Assembly: GCA_930367215.1 (NCBI GenBank)
Contig: OV884059.1
Span: forward strand, 156,982,511 to 157,046,510
Length of the DNA stretch: 64,000 bases
Source: Pollenia angustigena
Taxonomy: Eukaryota; Arthropoda; Insecta; Diptera; Polleniidae
Direction: 5' to 3'
The notes under the pieces: generated by a model
What the model was told of the DNA's origin: nothing
What the model saw: only the letters and a program-made list of their open reading frames with translations
Databases searched by the model: none
Part shown: positions 55,101-63,714 of the stretch, in pieces
Layout of the letters: every line of letters starts with the position of its first letter
Numbering within the stretch: the first letter of the stretch is position 1
Made by a program: the position numbers and the translations under genes

Positions 55101-58100
55101 AATTTATTGGAAGTTAGCAGGTTTGCATATTATGTCGACGATATGTTAAGTTCAGAACCCATTTCCTTATTAATCAAAAGCCTATTGGCGGTCTGACTGT
55201 CTCCACACATCCAGTACCCACTATTTTCGAGCCAAGTCTCTCAAACTCATCGGCCATTTCATTAGTTTGGAATTCACAGCCCATCAAGGCCCTGGAATTC
55301 ACTAGTTGGAATTCACAGCCCATCACATGCCTCGAGGCATACCCATTTACCCGTTCCCCTTATTCTGGATATATCAGCCAATCTGAAGTATCGCCAATAT
55401 ATCAGTATCGGTGTTCGTTAAATCCCTAATTGTCACTTACCTATCGGCGACTAAATCGTAGATAGTGTCAACAATATTGTCATCAACGATACTATTAAGG
55501 TAATGTCGCTAATCGGGCATTAACGACTTTATGAGAAAAAAGTCGTTTATATAGTCGCCAGTGACAACTTTAACCACATTGTTACCCATATAATCATTAA
55601 CGACAATATGCATAATAATGTCGCTCACATTGTCGTTTACGACATAAGTGCCCTTTGTTCGAAAAAGTCGTCGAGATTTGCATGGGCTGTCGCCAACATG
55701 TCGTCAGGGATTTACTATGGGTCTTGTACGCGTCCTCGACATTGTCTTGAAGACATGGCCAACTGGGTTGTTGCTTGGTTGGTTGTTTGTTTTATGAAGT
55801 TTAGTCTTAAGTTTTAAATTAGTGCACAAAAATAAACTCAAGTCAATTTAAACTTGAAATTGAATGCAAAATTTTTAGGTGCACTCAAATGAGTGAAGAA
55901 CAAAAAAGTTGCAATAAACTGATGATTGCTTTTTTTTAAATCAAACTAATTTTTTTTGAGTGCAAAATTTTTTAACATCACTATCACTCATGTTAGTGAG
56001 GCTGCAAATTTTCAACTCAACACCAAAAAATGATTGCAATAATTTTGCACTATCCCTAAGTGTGAGTTGAAACGGAAAAATGAGTGCACTACCACCATCT
56101 AAGCTTTTTAAGACAGGTCAGTGCCAAATTAAATTCATTCACTTTTAAGCAATTAAAAATTCAATGCAATGTGATTCTTTCACATAAAACGGTCAATGCT
56201 CGCTTGTGCATTACAAAATTATGCTGAACTGACAAATTGTCTGATACGAACATGACACTTCACCCAAATAATTTTATACATAATTATTAAAACAAAAGTA
56301 TCACTCAAAATAGTGTGTGCCTCAGGCAATACTGAATATTTTTATGAAAGTTCATTTTTAGTAGAATATAAGTAATTGAGTGAAATTTTGTAAAGTCACT
56401 CAGTTTTAAGTTAAGCGTTATTCTCAAAATTAGTATTTATATTATTTTATATTGATCAAGGTATGCACTTGTGTTTTACTAAAAAGGAAAACACTCCCAA
56501 GATTTTGATTGTCGTTCTTAATTCCCAATTTTCATTCTTGATAAATATACTGAAATTTATTGATGGTGGATAAGCTAGTTCCCATGCGCATTTCACTGGT
56601 TTCGACAACAAAAATCTGCTTGCACCTAAACTACATGTAAGATAGAACAAGGCGTTTTTGCATTGTCTTGTTTGTCTTTACGGCTCGAATGTCAACCATT
56701 CTTATTAAAACGCTAACAAATCAAAACAAATAGGTTCAAACTAAAAATCAGATGGCGTTTCGACACCACCTGTAGTTGAATTCGCCTTGGTTTTATGATA
56801 GCTTATGTGCTGTTTTCACAACACAAGTGACTGAACGTGTAGTAAAATTTGTATGGAAAACACTCAAAAAACTGAGTGCTTTTCATATAAATTTCACTAC
56901 ACGTGCAGACAATTGTGTTGTAAAAACAGCACATTAATTTTTATTTTAATTTGCTGATAAATAGTCCCAATTTTTTTAAGGAAATTTCTCTAAAAAAAAA
57001 TTTGAATTAGAAAGTTTCTCAATCACAATAAATTTGACTAAAAATCTCCAAATCGAAATAATTTGCAATCTAAATTATCTTGAAAATTTTAAGTAACAAG
57101 CCATGAGTATCAAAAATTTGCGTATACACCAAATTATCTAAGAAATTTATAAGCGGCCTAAATTTCGTTATGATCTAATCTTCTCTATAAATTTGATCGT
57201 CCAAAATTTTTCAGAAAACTTCCGGCATTTAAAAATCTTATTTCTTATACTTACCACAATGGTTATCAAATTTTTCAAATAAAATATATGACTCCTTCCA
57301 CACTGACAACGCTGTTTGGAAAGGTTTCATTAGTTCTTTCAGAGGGGCGATTTGTGGAAAATGATTAAAGTTTTCGAGTAAAAAGTTCCAACAAGCACGA
57401 CAAATGTGCACTAAAGAATTAGAAGAAAAAAAATTATTAACTTTAAATTAAGACGGAAACAAAAACACCAACTCACCTGGTAAGTTAAACTTTTGCGAAA
57501 TATGCTCCCAGAAATAATTGATCAAACCGGGCTGACTAATATGTTTGTTATGCAACAATGGTATTGCCAAAACTTCACGTATAAATTTTGCTACAGTGGG
57601 CATAGATAATTGATATTTAGCACTTAACGGTGGGCCATGCACCACTAATAGATTGCCATTTTGTGAGGATACAAGTTCAATAAGAATCTCATTGGGATTG
57701 AGCAATGAAACGGCGCCAGTAATTTTAGGTAGTTGACTACTGTTGTTGGCAGTTGTGGTAGAAGATGTAGTTGCCGGGATGATAACATTGGCTAAGACTG
57801 AAGTGTTATTAGGTGACAGTGTCGATAATTGATTTGACGCTATGGACTGTATTAGTGTTTGTGTGAGTATAGGATTTGAATTACTACTGCCGGAAGTTGA
57901 AGTTGAGATATGTGAATTTACAGTCACATGTGGACTCGTAATAGAATTTACAGATGCATTCGGTGCTGTAGCCCAGGATGCTATTTGAATTTTCGGTGCT
58001 GTAGAACTTGTTGCTGGTTTTGGTCGTACAGATATTAAGGTTTGGGAGACGGGTCTAATAGTTGGTTGTGTCACAGTTGGTTGTGTAATAATTGGAGCTA

Positions 58101-60216
58101 TAGGTCTTATTAATGATGGCATGGGTATGCTGGTTAGTTTTGTTTGGGTTGGTAAATTAAAAGACATTGGAATTTGTGATGAAGCCGCAGTTGTTGCCAT
58201 AGATGCAGGTAGCGCAACCATAGGTGGAGGTCCACCGTTAATAAAATTGCGTTGCTGTGGAGCTGGTGATAAAGTGGGTGGGCACGGAATTTGTTTAATT
58301 TGCAGCATACCGTTATTTAAGGCTTGAGGTGCCAAACTAATGGCAGCTGTTATTTTGGGCAGTGTTAGTGACTGCGAAACACTTGCCGGAGTTGTATTTG
58401 CTGCTGGTACACTTTGAAAATTATTAACAATTGCTGGAGTTATTGGTTGTGCTATTGTTGGCGTTACGGCTTGCCGCTGGGAGCTTGGTGCACCCAAGGA
58501 TGTGGCACTTGTTTGAGCAGGACGTTTATTGGATTTTTTTGTTGATTTATTTTGTTTAAAAACTTGTAGTTCTTGTTGTTTTGCAGTTTGTGCTGATTTT
58601 GAAATTTCATAGAGTTCGGTAATGATGGTTTCAAAATACCATTTGTCAGTGAGTTGATAGTTTTGTTGGCGCATATTCATAAGTTCCCAGTAGAAGTGAC
58701 GCATAATAAGCCATGTTGTTTCACATTGTCCAGCTGTGCTGCCTGTGGGATAAATGGAAGTTTTTTTTATATTCTTTTTTACTAAAATTCAAAGTATGAG
58801 AACGCTTTTCTTGCAAATATGGATTCCGTGGACTACCAACGTAGAGTAAAGAAACAGAGCTAATATTCATAATTTTAAAATTAGAAATTGTTCACTAACA
58901 TAAAATTTATAATTTTCTTAACAACTGTGCAGAATTCGCGATATAGAAAACTTCGGTTCTTATTTTTGTAAAATTTTTCAAAAAATTGTCTATAGAACTT
59001 TTATTTTAAAACAATCCTTAATGAAAAATTGTTCAAGATCCATAAGAGTGAACTCTGTTTCACTTTTGTAGTTCTTACCAAAAATAGTTAATGAGTACTT
59101 TTTAAACTTACATTTTAAATTAGCAATTTCCGTCCAAAGCGATATATACTGTTTACTTTTATCAGGTGTCTTCAGAAGAGAGTCAGTTATATGAACAATA
59201 TCGGTAATTTTCTTCATGCGTACAATTAAATTGTAAATATCTTTGAAATAATCTATTGGATCAAACCAAGAGCTTTTCAAAAAGTAAGATTGTTTGTAAA
59301 CCGTATCAGGGCTTAAAAGAAATAAATTAAATCATAGAATCGTTTTACCAGAGCTTCAGGTAATTAAACTTACTTTTTAAGTATATAATTCTTCAAGAAA
59401 TTCAATTCAACTTGTAACTCTGATTTTTTTGTAGAGTCTCTCACTGCTGTATTATCCGACTTCTTTGCTGCCTGGCAAATTTCCCATTCGTAACGTGTTT
59501 GCATAATAATCCAACATTTCATTAGTTTAGTGGCTTTATAAAAAAAGATCGGGAAAACTTTAAAGTATGTTTCTATATTTTAAACATATAAAAATTAATT
59601 TACCTTTATCAGCCAAATTCCCGGCAATAGAATTCCATATATAACTTTTTCTTGTATAATCTTTAAATGCCAAATTTTCGCTATCATATAACTCGGGATA
59701 AGATTTGATTTGTGTTACTAAGGATTTCATTATTGGACTAAGTTTAAATTGTTTTTCCATTTTGCCTGAATCGTCATCTTCATCGATGACTATCACTTCG
59801 ACTGGTTGTTCAACCAAAATTAAATCATCATCTATCGTCACTATTTCTACATCTTTGTCGATACTGTTAGAATTTATTGGATCTATAACATTAGTAACTT
59901 CTTCGGGTTGTTGTGAATCCACATCCAAAATTTCAATTGTTTCTGTTTCAGCACATTCTGTCTCAGGAATATCAAATGGTAGTTTACATGTTTTACTGAA
60001 AAAAAAAAATAAATAATTTTATTTGAGAATGGTAAAGTAATTTTCTTTCTTACCGATTTTCTATAAATCTCCATAAAAACGAAAGTTCAGTTTCCATGTA
60101 CATGGCAGGTCGTTTACAATTAACTTTGTGGCCATGTATAAAGTAATTACGTAGACGACGGACATGTTGTTGGTAAAGATAACGTAACTCAAACCAGGTT
60201 TGCCTACAATTTTCAA
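45705..60216 (-). CDS. Multi-MADF-domain protein (5'-partial, 10 exons)
   Basis: Exons (minus, 5' to 3'): 60054-60216, 59604-59995, 59374-59533, 59112-59311, 57477-58742, 57255-57410, 46804-46974, 46479-46718, 46181-46417, 45705-46111. All junctions are GT-AG and all phases agree, giving about 1,130 codons to TAA. Six MADF-type modules (each with a hydrophobic start, W-x-x-I core, and W/F-rich helix after the intron) flank an S/T/P/Q-rich linker and an acidic segment. MADF proteins bind DNA as nuclear regulators or chromatin factors (family knowledge). No BESS motif was seen. The first half of module 1 and the start codon were not found. One intron of 10.3 kb is full of repeats. I do not recognise an orthologue. 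Confidence 0.85.
46181..46417 (-). CDS. MADF gene exon i: charged linker and first half of module 6
   Basis: Acceptor TTAACTTATAG; the donor GTACAT is weaker. The E/K/Q-rich linker (A-Q-K-E-L-E-D-S-Q-T-K) is followed by L-M-R-A-I-Q-K-Y-P-I-I-F and A-W-F-K-A-A-Q-E-L-N-I. Confidence 0.8.
46479..46718 (-). CDS. MADF gene exon h: second half of module 5
   Basis: Acceptor TTGCATTTTCAG, donor GTAAGT. Encodes E-I-R-E-I-W-N-A-L-K-T-F-F, then W-W-R-A-L-A-R-L-K-F-L and a charged end K-N-R-S-K-N. Confidence 0.82.
46804..46974 (-). CDS. MADF gene exon g: first half of module 5
   Basis: Acceptor AATTGTTTTTCAG, donor GTAAGT. Encodes F-K-G-W-I-Q-Y-K-Q-S-L, V-V-Q-C-I-G-A-Y-P-V-L-Y-Q-D and V-W-R-T-I-G-L-R-F-P. 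The phase matches exon f, 10.3 kb away. Confidence 0.82.
47160..47766 (+). repeat. Tandem repeat of about 250-bp units
   Basis: ATACGAACATTTGAAAGAAA starts at about 47167, 47425 and 47665 (third unit partial). Each unit has AAATCGATGGAGCCGT and AAGCCGTTCTCAAGTTATGC. The frames at 47342-47645 are repeat shadows. Confidence 0.82.
47767..47977. mobile_element. MITE with GGGGTGTGCTGGAAATCGC ends
   Basis: Inverted ends of about 30 bp (GGGGTGTGCTGGAAATCGCA and its complement, with AAACGCAA/TTGCGTTT further in). Nested in the Helitron-like element, at the border of the tandem array. Confidence 0.75.
48581..48824. mobile_element. MITE related to 44119-44348
   Basis: CAGGCATGTTCCACAAATCG at the left and CGATTTACAGAACATACTCG at the right. 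Shares AAAGTGGAATTGAAATCGA, CGGAATATTTTTATGAACTT and CCACTTTATTTCGAT with the other copy. Confidence 0.72.
48918..49565. mobile_element. TIR repeat X, uninterrupted copy
   Basis: 648 bp with ATGGTGTTTTCTTTTCT at the left and its complement AGAAAAGAAAACACCAT at the right. It is the empty-site reference for both insertions in the copy at 35427-42860. No coding. Confidence 0.8.
50134..50295. mobile_element. Foldback MITE, short relative of 10254-10739
   Basis: ACACGCAGAGAAAAACATG start, CAACCAACAAAACTATTTTT and its complement at the right. ATAATATGGTTGACGGTGAC core shared with the longer copy. Confidence 0.7.
50335..50780. repeat. 82-bp hairpin repeat in inverted arrays
   Basis: Units run reversed at 50335-50560 (CATAGCCGGCCTTCGGCCGG) and forward at 50600-50780 (CCCGGCCGAAGGCCGGCTAT), around a short centre. 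Homologous to the tandem units at 37195-37455, with TTTAGTTAGCGAAGCC and TTATACCATAGAGGAGAAAA. Confidence 0.85.
51061..52198. other. Intronic DNA with GGTCACGAACGTACG repeats
   Basis: No gene. At 51723-52085 the word GGTCACGAACGTACG occurs at about 51727 and 51891, and a variant GGTCGCGAACGTA at about 52039. The first is part of the perfect palindrome CGAACGTACGTTCG. Ends TTTCCTGGGG and CCAGGGAAA suggest a small, eroded TIR element. Confidence 0.4.
52868..52930 (+). repeat. Short perfect hairpin CCATTGCATGCATTTTGTCGT in the palindrome arm
   Basis: CATTGCATGCATTTTGTCGT, a loop of 16 bases containing GTGGTTCGAAAC, then the exact complement. It recurs at 54567-54626 and a variant at about 54465-54520. 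Confidence 0.85.
52993..53584 (-). mobile_element. 5'-truncated LINE with TAACC-type tail and target duplication
   Basis: The minus-strand 3' end is at 52993 (plus strand TTAGGTTAGGTTAGGTTAAG, i.e. a CTAACC tail). TGCAATGG flanks it at 52985-52992 and 53585-53592. The body has the C-terminal part of ORF2 and a 3' UTR of about 190 bp. Same type as 23461-24175. Confidence 0.82.
53181..53528 (-). pseudogene. LINE ORF2 C-terminus with Cys/His motif
   Basis: 115 open codons. R-S-L-R-T-L-I-G-F-L-T-G-H-C-P-V-R is the region after RNase H. C-R-L-C-E-D-S-E-E-L-E-T-I-E-H-V-L-C-H-C-P is the C-x2-C ... H-x3-C motif at the end of R1/Jockey-type ORF2. Everything upstream is missing, so there is no function. 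Confidence 0.8.
53593..54370. repeat. Palindrome spacer rich in GACGACAT/ATGTCGTC words
   Basis: At 53745-54030, CGACGACATT, GACAATGTCG and CGACATGTC-type words recur about every 15-40 bp. GGCCAACTGGGT near 53790 is repeated near 55760. The 89-codon frame 53787-54056 is T/S/M-rich because of the repeat. AT dinucleotide tract at 54338-54372. Confidence 0.6.
54371..55330 (-). repeat. Right arm of the giant palindrome
   Basis: Reverse complement of 52199-53084. It includes about 95 bp of LINE 3' end (to 54468) but no ORF2 and no second target duplication, hence copied from the left arm rather than independently inserted. Confidence 0.85.
55331..55790. repeat. GTCGTT/AACGAC-rich block next to the palindrome
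   Basis: Repeated CATTGTCGTTTACGACAT, AACGACAATATG and GTCGCC words, ending GACATGGCCAACTGGGTTG, like the spacer at 53745-54030. Probably another member of the same family. Confidence 0.55.
55791..56500. repeat. Intronic repeat with GAGTGCAAAATT words
   Basis: GTGAGTGAA/GAGTGCAAAATTTTTT-type words recur in both orientations between 55870 and 56090, and CACTCA words up to 56400. No gene. Confidence 0.4.
56505..56600 (+). repeat. Repeat shared with 60708-60805
   Basis: TTAATTCCCAATTTTCATTC-TTGATAAA and GATAAGCT-CCATGCGCATTTCACTGGTT occur in the same order at 60708-60805. Dispersed family, class unknown. Confidence 0.7.
56806..56933. mobile_element. 128-bp MITE, almost fully palindromic, TTA duplication
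   Basis: TGTGCTGTTTTCACAACACA and its near complement at the right; arms of about 58 bp around AAAAAAC. TTA at 56803-56805 and 56934-56936, compatible with PIF/Harbinger. Confidence 0.8.
56937..57254 (-). other. End of the large MADF intron, no feature
   Basis: AT-rich intronic DNA up to the donor at 57254-57249. Nothing recognised. Confidence 0.5.
57255..57410 (-). CDS. MADF gene exon f: second half of module 4
   Basis: Acceptor AATTCTTTAG, donor GTAAGT. Encodes V-H-I-C-R-A-C-W-N-F-L-L-E-N-F to Y-I-L-F-E-K-F-D-N-H-C. Followed by the 10.3-kb intron. Confidence 0.8.
57477..58742 (-). CDS. MADF gene exon e: end of module 3, S/T/P/Q-rich linker, start of module 4
   Basis: 1266 nt. Begins C-S-T-A-G-Q-C-E-T-T-W-L-I-M-R-H-F-Y-W-E. 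Then about 330 residues of low complexity (Q, T, S, P, A; for example A-N-T-T-P-A-S-V-S-Q) without folded-domain motifs. Then V-A-K-F-I-R-E-V-L-A-I-P and Y-F-W-E-H-I-S-Q-K-F. Donor GTGAGT at 57476. Reading on instead of splicing would stop after L-V-F-L-F-P-S. Confidence 0.85.
59112..59311 (-). CDS. MADF gene exon d: first half of divergent module 3
   Basis: Acceptor TTTCTTTTAAG, donor GTAAGT at 59111-59106. Encodes P-D-T-V-Y-K-Q-S-Y-F-L-K-S-S-W to Y-I-S-L-W-T-E-I-A-N-L-K. The W-T-E-I-A core marks the module. Confidence 0.82.
59374..59533 (-). CDS. MADF gene exon c: second half of module 2
   Basis: Encodes A-T-K-L-M-K-C-W-I-I-M-Q-T-R-Y-E-W-E-I-C to F-L-K-N-Y-I-L-K-K. Acceptor TTTATAAAG is weak in pyrimidines, donor GTAAGT. 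Phase fits both neighbours. Confidence 0.82.
59604..59995 (-). CDS. MADF gene exon b: acidic linker and first half of module 2
   Basis: Acceptor TTTTTTTTCAG, donor GTAAAT. Begins with T-C-K-L-P-F-D-I-P, then an acidic D/E/I/V-rich stretch (T-I-D-D-D-L-I-L-V-E), then L-V-T-Q-I-K-S-Y-P-E-L-Y-D and Y-I-W-N-S-I-A-G-N-L of the second MADF module. Confidence 0.85.
60054..60216 (-). CDS. MADF gene exon a: second half of module 1
   Basis: Acceptor TTCTTCTTTAG before 60216, donor GTAAG at 60053-60049. Encodes V-E-N-C-R-Q-T-W-F-E-L-R-Y-L-Y-Q-Q-H-V-R to L-W-R-F-I-E-N-R. The exon begins in phase 1, so a preceding exon with the first half must exist upstream. Confidence 0.8.
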
Positions 60217-61176
60217 CTAAAGAAGAAAAAAACAATGTTTTTAAGTAAATACATATATGAGCATTTCCACAGAGAAGTTACGCCATCAAGCATTTTAACT
60301 TGTTTTTCGAAGAATAATTTGTATATTATTAACTTTCCTGTATTTTGGTGTAAAGCGCAACTAGCTTTATATTTAGTGAAAGAGAGGAAAATGTGAAACC
60401 TCATTGGTCTTAAATACAAGCTTAATTTTTTAGTGGCGTAACGTGAAATTTTCACCAAATTCGGTTAAAAATAACTAGGTATAACTTAAACTTTCAGATA
60501 ACAATATGTTTTTTCAGCTATAACTGCTAGTAAATTATTATAACTGGGGTCGAGTTACAGCATGCGATATCGATTGAAATTACAATACAATTTAAATGGA
60601 AATTTCATTTGATATCGAATGCCATCATTTAGCCACTGAACTTGGTGAAGTATGCCGTTAATGTCTTATTTATAAAATATATTTTAGTTTCAAAAGATTT
60701 TGTTATTCGTGCTTAATTCCCAGTTTTTATTCTTGATAAAAACACTTGAAATTTATTGTTGATGGGATAAGCTTTTCCTATGCGCATTTCACTGGTTGCT
60801 TAGGCCAGATCATCAGGAAACTTCATACATAGATTTTAGATTTTAGTTAAACGTATAAGACTTATAAGCAACAGTTCTACTTGTAACAATATCAAAGTTT
60901 AAACAAAAAAACATCAACAATAAACAGTGGGTTTATCTCATCTGACATTCCCCACTACAATAAGTTGAAATTCTCTCAACATTGATTGTAGTTGTAAAAT
61001 CTTTTGAAATTAAGCATTTTTTTAACCATTATTTAATATTTTTAACCATTATTTACTTTTTTTTGTTGAATGCACATACAAAACCCTACTCTTTTGCTAT
61101 AAAAACTTTAAATTTGATCAGTTTGATCCGTTAAATTCATGTTAAACTGATTTTTTCCCTCAATTACGATTTTGAA
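60217..61176. other. Upstream of the visible MADF exons, no exon found
   Basis: No convincing exon for the first half of module 1. An inverted repeat (GAGAAGTTACGCCA at about 60271, GTGGCGTAACGTGAAA at about 60433) suggests a MITE of about 180 bp. GATATCGATTGAAATT/AATTTCATTTGATATCGA near 60566-60620 is a small palindrome. 60708-60805 is the repeat shared with 56505-56600. Confidence 0.4.
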
Positions 61177-61646
61177 AAATTTTTGGAAACGAAAAGAGAT
61201 ATTATAACTTTTGAAATGGAAAAACAAATACGAATTACATGCCGAGATTTTATAGCTCAATTAATATGTCAACTTAGACAACAATTGCCAAACAATTTTA
61301 AAGAAGAAATGATTGATTTCACTGTAGAAGAAATTACAGCTTTAAAACATCAGTGGCAGAAATTATGAATTGTTGAATAAGAACTCACCAGTTGATTCCT
61401 GCATAAATGTATATGGATATAAAAATGTATTAAATGAAAATCCATTCAGTGGATTAGTTTCTTTTGCAATGAAGTTCTTGGTTTTGCCATTTAGCAACGC
61501 GGAAGTTAAAATAAGTTTTTTTGTGGTATAAATCTCTTAAAAACGAAAATTCGAAATAGAATGACGTTAAAGACTATGAATTCGCTACTTATTAGGTGTG
61601 GGTTAAAATCTTGCGATAGTTTTAAAGAAATGTACGATCTCATATA
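61177..61646 (+). pseudogene. hAT-type transposase C-terminal fragment, frameshifted
   Basis: Frame 1 (to the stop at 61368) reads C-R-D-F-I-A-Q-L-I-C-Q-L-R-Q-Q-L-P-N-N-F-K. After a +1 change near 61366 it continues Y-G-Y-K-N-V-L-N-E-N-P-F-S-G-L, then F-L-V-L-P-F-S-N-A-E-V, the hallmark of the hAT dimerisation region. After another change near 61530 it reads K-T-K-I-R-N-R-M-T-L-K-T-M-N-S-L-L. These blocks follow the order of hAT-derived proteins. Upstream domains are absent. A domesticated exon is possible but unlikely with the frameshifts. Confidence 0.7.
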
Positions 61647-61670
61647 AATAAAGAAGAATATTCGTTTGAT

Positions 61671-62290
61671 AACGTACCAAATTTTATAATGATAGCATGT
61701 TTTAAGCTAAGAACTAAACTCTTTTTCGGGAGTAGGGTTTAAATGGGGCTTAGTGTAAATAATGGCCCGATTTTCACGAAATTTCATAGTGTCAATTATA
61801 TTTCTATTAATATGTGACGTACCAAATTATATTACGATAGCATTATTAATTACGGTTTTAGGCGTAATAAACTGTTTTCCGGGAGTAGGACTTATATGGA
61901 GCCTAGGGTAAATTATGAACCGATCTTCACGAAATTTTACAGTGTGATTTCCAGTCAAATAAAATGAATTTTTTCCACCATTTATGTTATTTTTTGTAAA
62001 AAAAAACCCACATTTTGATTCATAGCTCTGATCCTACTGAGCCGATTTGGCTGGATTTCAATACCAAACTGCTTAGGATAATTTGAGTGAGCGTGTTTTC
62101 AACAGACGGACAGAAAGGTGGATATGGCTAAATCGACTTAGAATTACTTAAGGCGCCAGAATATACATACATATATACTTTATGGGGTCTGAGATGAATA
62201 ATAAAAAAGTTTCACACGGAATGTCCAAACTTAGTATACCTACCTATCCTCTTCACAACTAATTGTGGTGGAGGTTAGGTATAAAAACAA
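61671..62290 (+). mobile_element. Degenerate DINE-1-like repeat with internal tandem
   Basis: Two related units (about 61671-61795 and 61819-61955) share ACCAAATT-TATA-GATAGCAT, GGGAGTAGG and TTCACGAAATTT. Then CAACAGACGGACAGAAAGG, AAATCGACTTAGAATTACTT, ATACATACATATATACTTTA-TGGGGTCTGAGA and TATACC...GGTGGAGGTTAGGTATAAAA, a layout typical of DINE-like elements. Confidence 0.55.
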
Positions 62291-63062
62291 CAACAATGTT
62301 TCGAATAGGTCAGAACGATTTTGCCCAACTCAAGAATGAGTTATGCCCATAATTTCTACAAACAGGTATCTGGTCGTGTTCGTACCTAACAGTTATCTTC
62401 ACCTATCTGCTAAAACTATTTTGGTAATTTCAACTTTAATATTGCCTACTTGTTTTTTCCTTTAAGTTTTCTTTTAAAATACGGCAACATTTGTATTTTT
62501 ATAAATTTTTTGAATTAACTGTTGAAAACCTACGTGTTAAAATTATGAAAAATTCGTTACACCATACATTTTTATACACAGCTAGATATCTTTGTATGGA
62601 TTTGTAGAAGTTACGGGCATCAGGTCTTGATTTTCATATACATACATATAAGTAGGTATAGACAAGATTTGTATCTATTGCATTTTTTTAAATGTTTTTT
62701 TTACTCGCGAACAACCAAATTTTTAAAAACATTAATGTTGGCAAATTTGATCTTATGCTAAGTTCACACTTAGGTTTTTAAACGCGTTTAAGCAAAATGT
62801 TGATTTAGCTAATCAAAGCCGTTCACATAACATTTGAGGTGATTAAGAGCCAGTTTTTGACATAAAGATCAGCGATTAAATTAGAACTAATCTTTGAAAT
62901 TCGTTTTTGGGTAGTCGATTATTTCATTTTGTTGCCAAGTTTAAACGCCCAAAGTTGGTGGTTTAAACTTGCGACAGAACTTTCAAAAGTACGAACAGCT
63001 TATAAAAGGAAATATTTTTTATTTTTTTTTTTTTTTTATTTAAAGTTTTATTAAATATTCCA
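62291..63062. other. AT-rich, no gene
   Basis: No open frame or repeat border with support. GGTTTTTAAACGCGTTTAAG near 62775 is a short palindrome. Confidence 0.4.
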
Positions 63063-63070
63063 CCCTCAAG

Positions 63071-63706
63071 CAGGGCTGTCAGATATGGCGATTTCTCGCC
63101 AAACGTGGCGATTTTGAAACGTGTTTGGCGATGGGATTTCCCATTTGGCGACTGGCGACTTTTGTGGCGATTTCTGATATAACTGGTGATTAACTTGGCT
63201 ATTTTTACTATTTATATTATTTCGGCGATTTTGTTTAACAGCTTGTTATTTTTTGTTATCATTACTAATAAAAAAAACTTTCAACTTTTTTCCACATGAT
63301 TTTTGTTTTGTTATCAGTTTAAGTAAATTTTATATTCAGTAACTATTTAATTCTTATAGTATGTATGCAGGTCAAAACTCCAGTGATGAAATCAGTGAGG
63401 CTGAAGTGTACGATCTTATAGACTGGTGTACTTAATTTAAGCTTTTTTTAACTGAATACTTATACGATCTCTATGTTATGTTATTTAAAAAAAAATTACA
63501 GAAACAAAACAAAATTTACTTTGGGCGAATTTTTTGTATTTTTTCTCAGTTTTTGGCGATTTTTGACTCACATATTACACTAGCGTTTTTTGTATACAAA
63601 ATTTAATTAAAAAAAAAAAAAAATTACAAAAACTGAACCAAATTGGCGTTTGGCGATTTCTGACAACCGCTTTGGCGATAGAGCTCAAAAAAATCGGACA
63701 ACCCTG
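63071..63706. mobile_element. hAT MITE with CAGGGYTGTC termini and perfect 8-bp duplication
   Basis: CAGGGCTGTCAGATATGGCG at the left, complement GACAACCCTG at the right. CCCTCAAG flanks both sides (63063-63070, 63707-63714). TGGCGATTT words fill both ends. A 24-codon frame at 63361-63435 (D-E-I-S-E-A-E-V-Y-D-L-I-D-W-C) may be a leftover of the parent transposase gene. Confidence 0.85.
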
Positions 63707-63714
63707 CCCTCAAG

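Larger units (their letters stand above)
52199..55330. repeat. Giant palindrome: near-identical inverted arms of about 0.9 kb
   Basis: The left arm 52199-53084 is the reverse complement of 54371-55330, apart from a 43-bp and a 27-bp indel and few substitutions. The spacer is 53085-54370. Both arms include the 3' end of a LINE, so the inversion is younger than that insertion. The outer arm sequence is also dispersed (5800-6060). It lies in the 10.3-kb MADF intron. Confidence 0.88.

Noticed and set aside
52199..55330. Palindrome considered purely an assembly fold-back artefact
   Set aside because: The arms differ by two indels and several substitutions and the flanks differ, which argues for a real duplication, although long reads should confirm it.
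59705..60016. 103-codon plus-strand frame
   Set aside because: Antisense shadow of MADF exon b; its S/T-rich sequence mirrors the acidic minus-strand coding.
61380..61560. A minus-strand frame ending at a good donor (GTGAGT at 61384), looked like an upstream exon of the MADF gene
   Set aside because: The plus strand of the same stretch encodes the hAT blocks L-P-F-S-N-A-E-V and K-T-K-I-R-N-R-M in order, and the minus-strand product has no MADF features.
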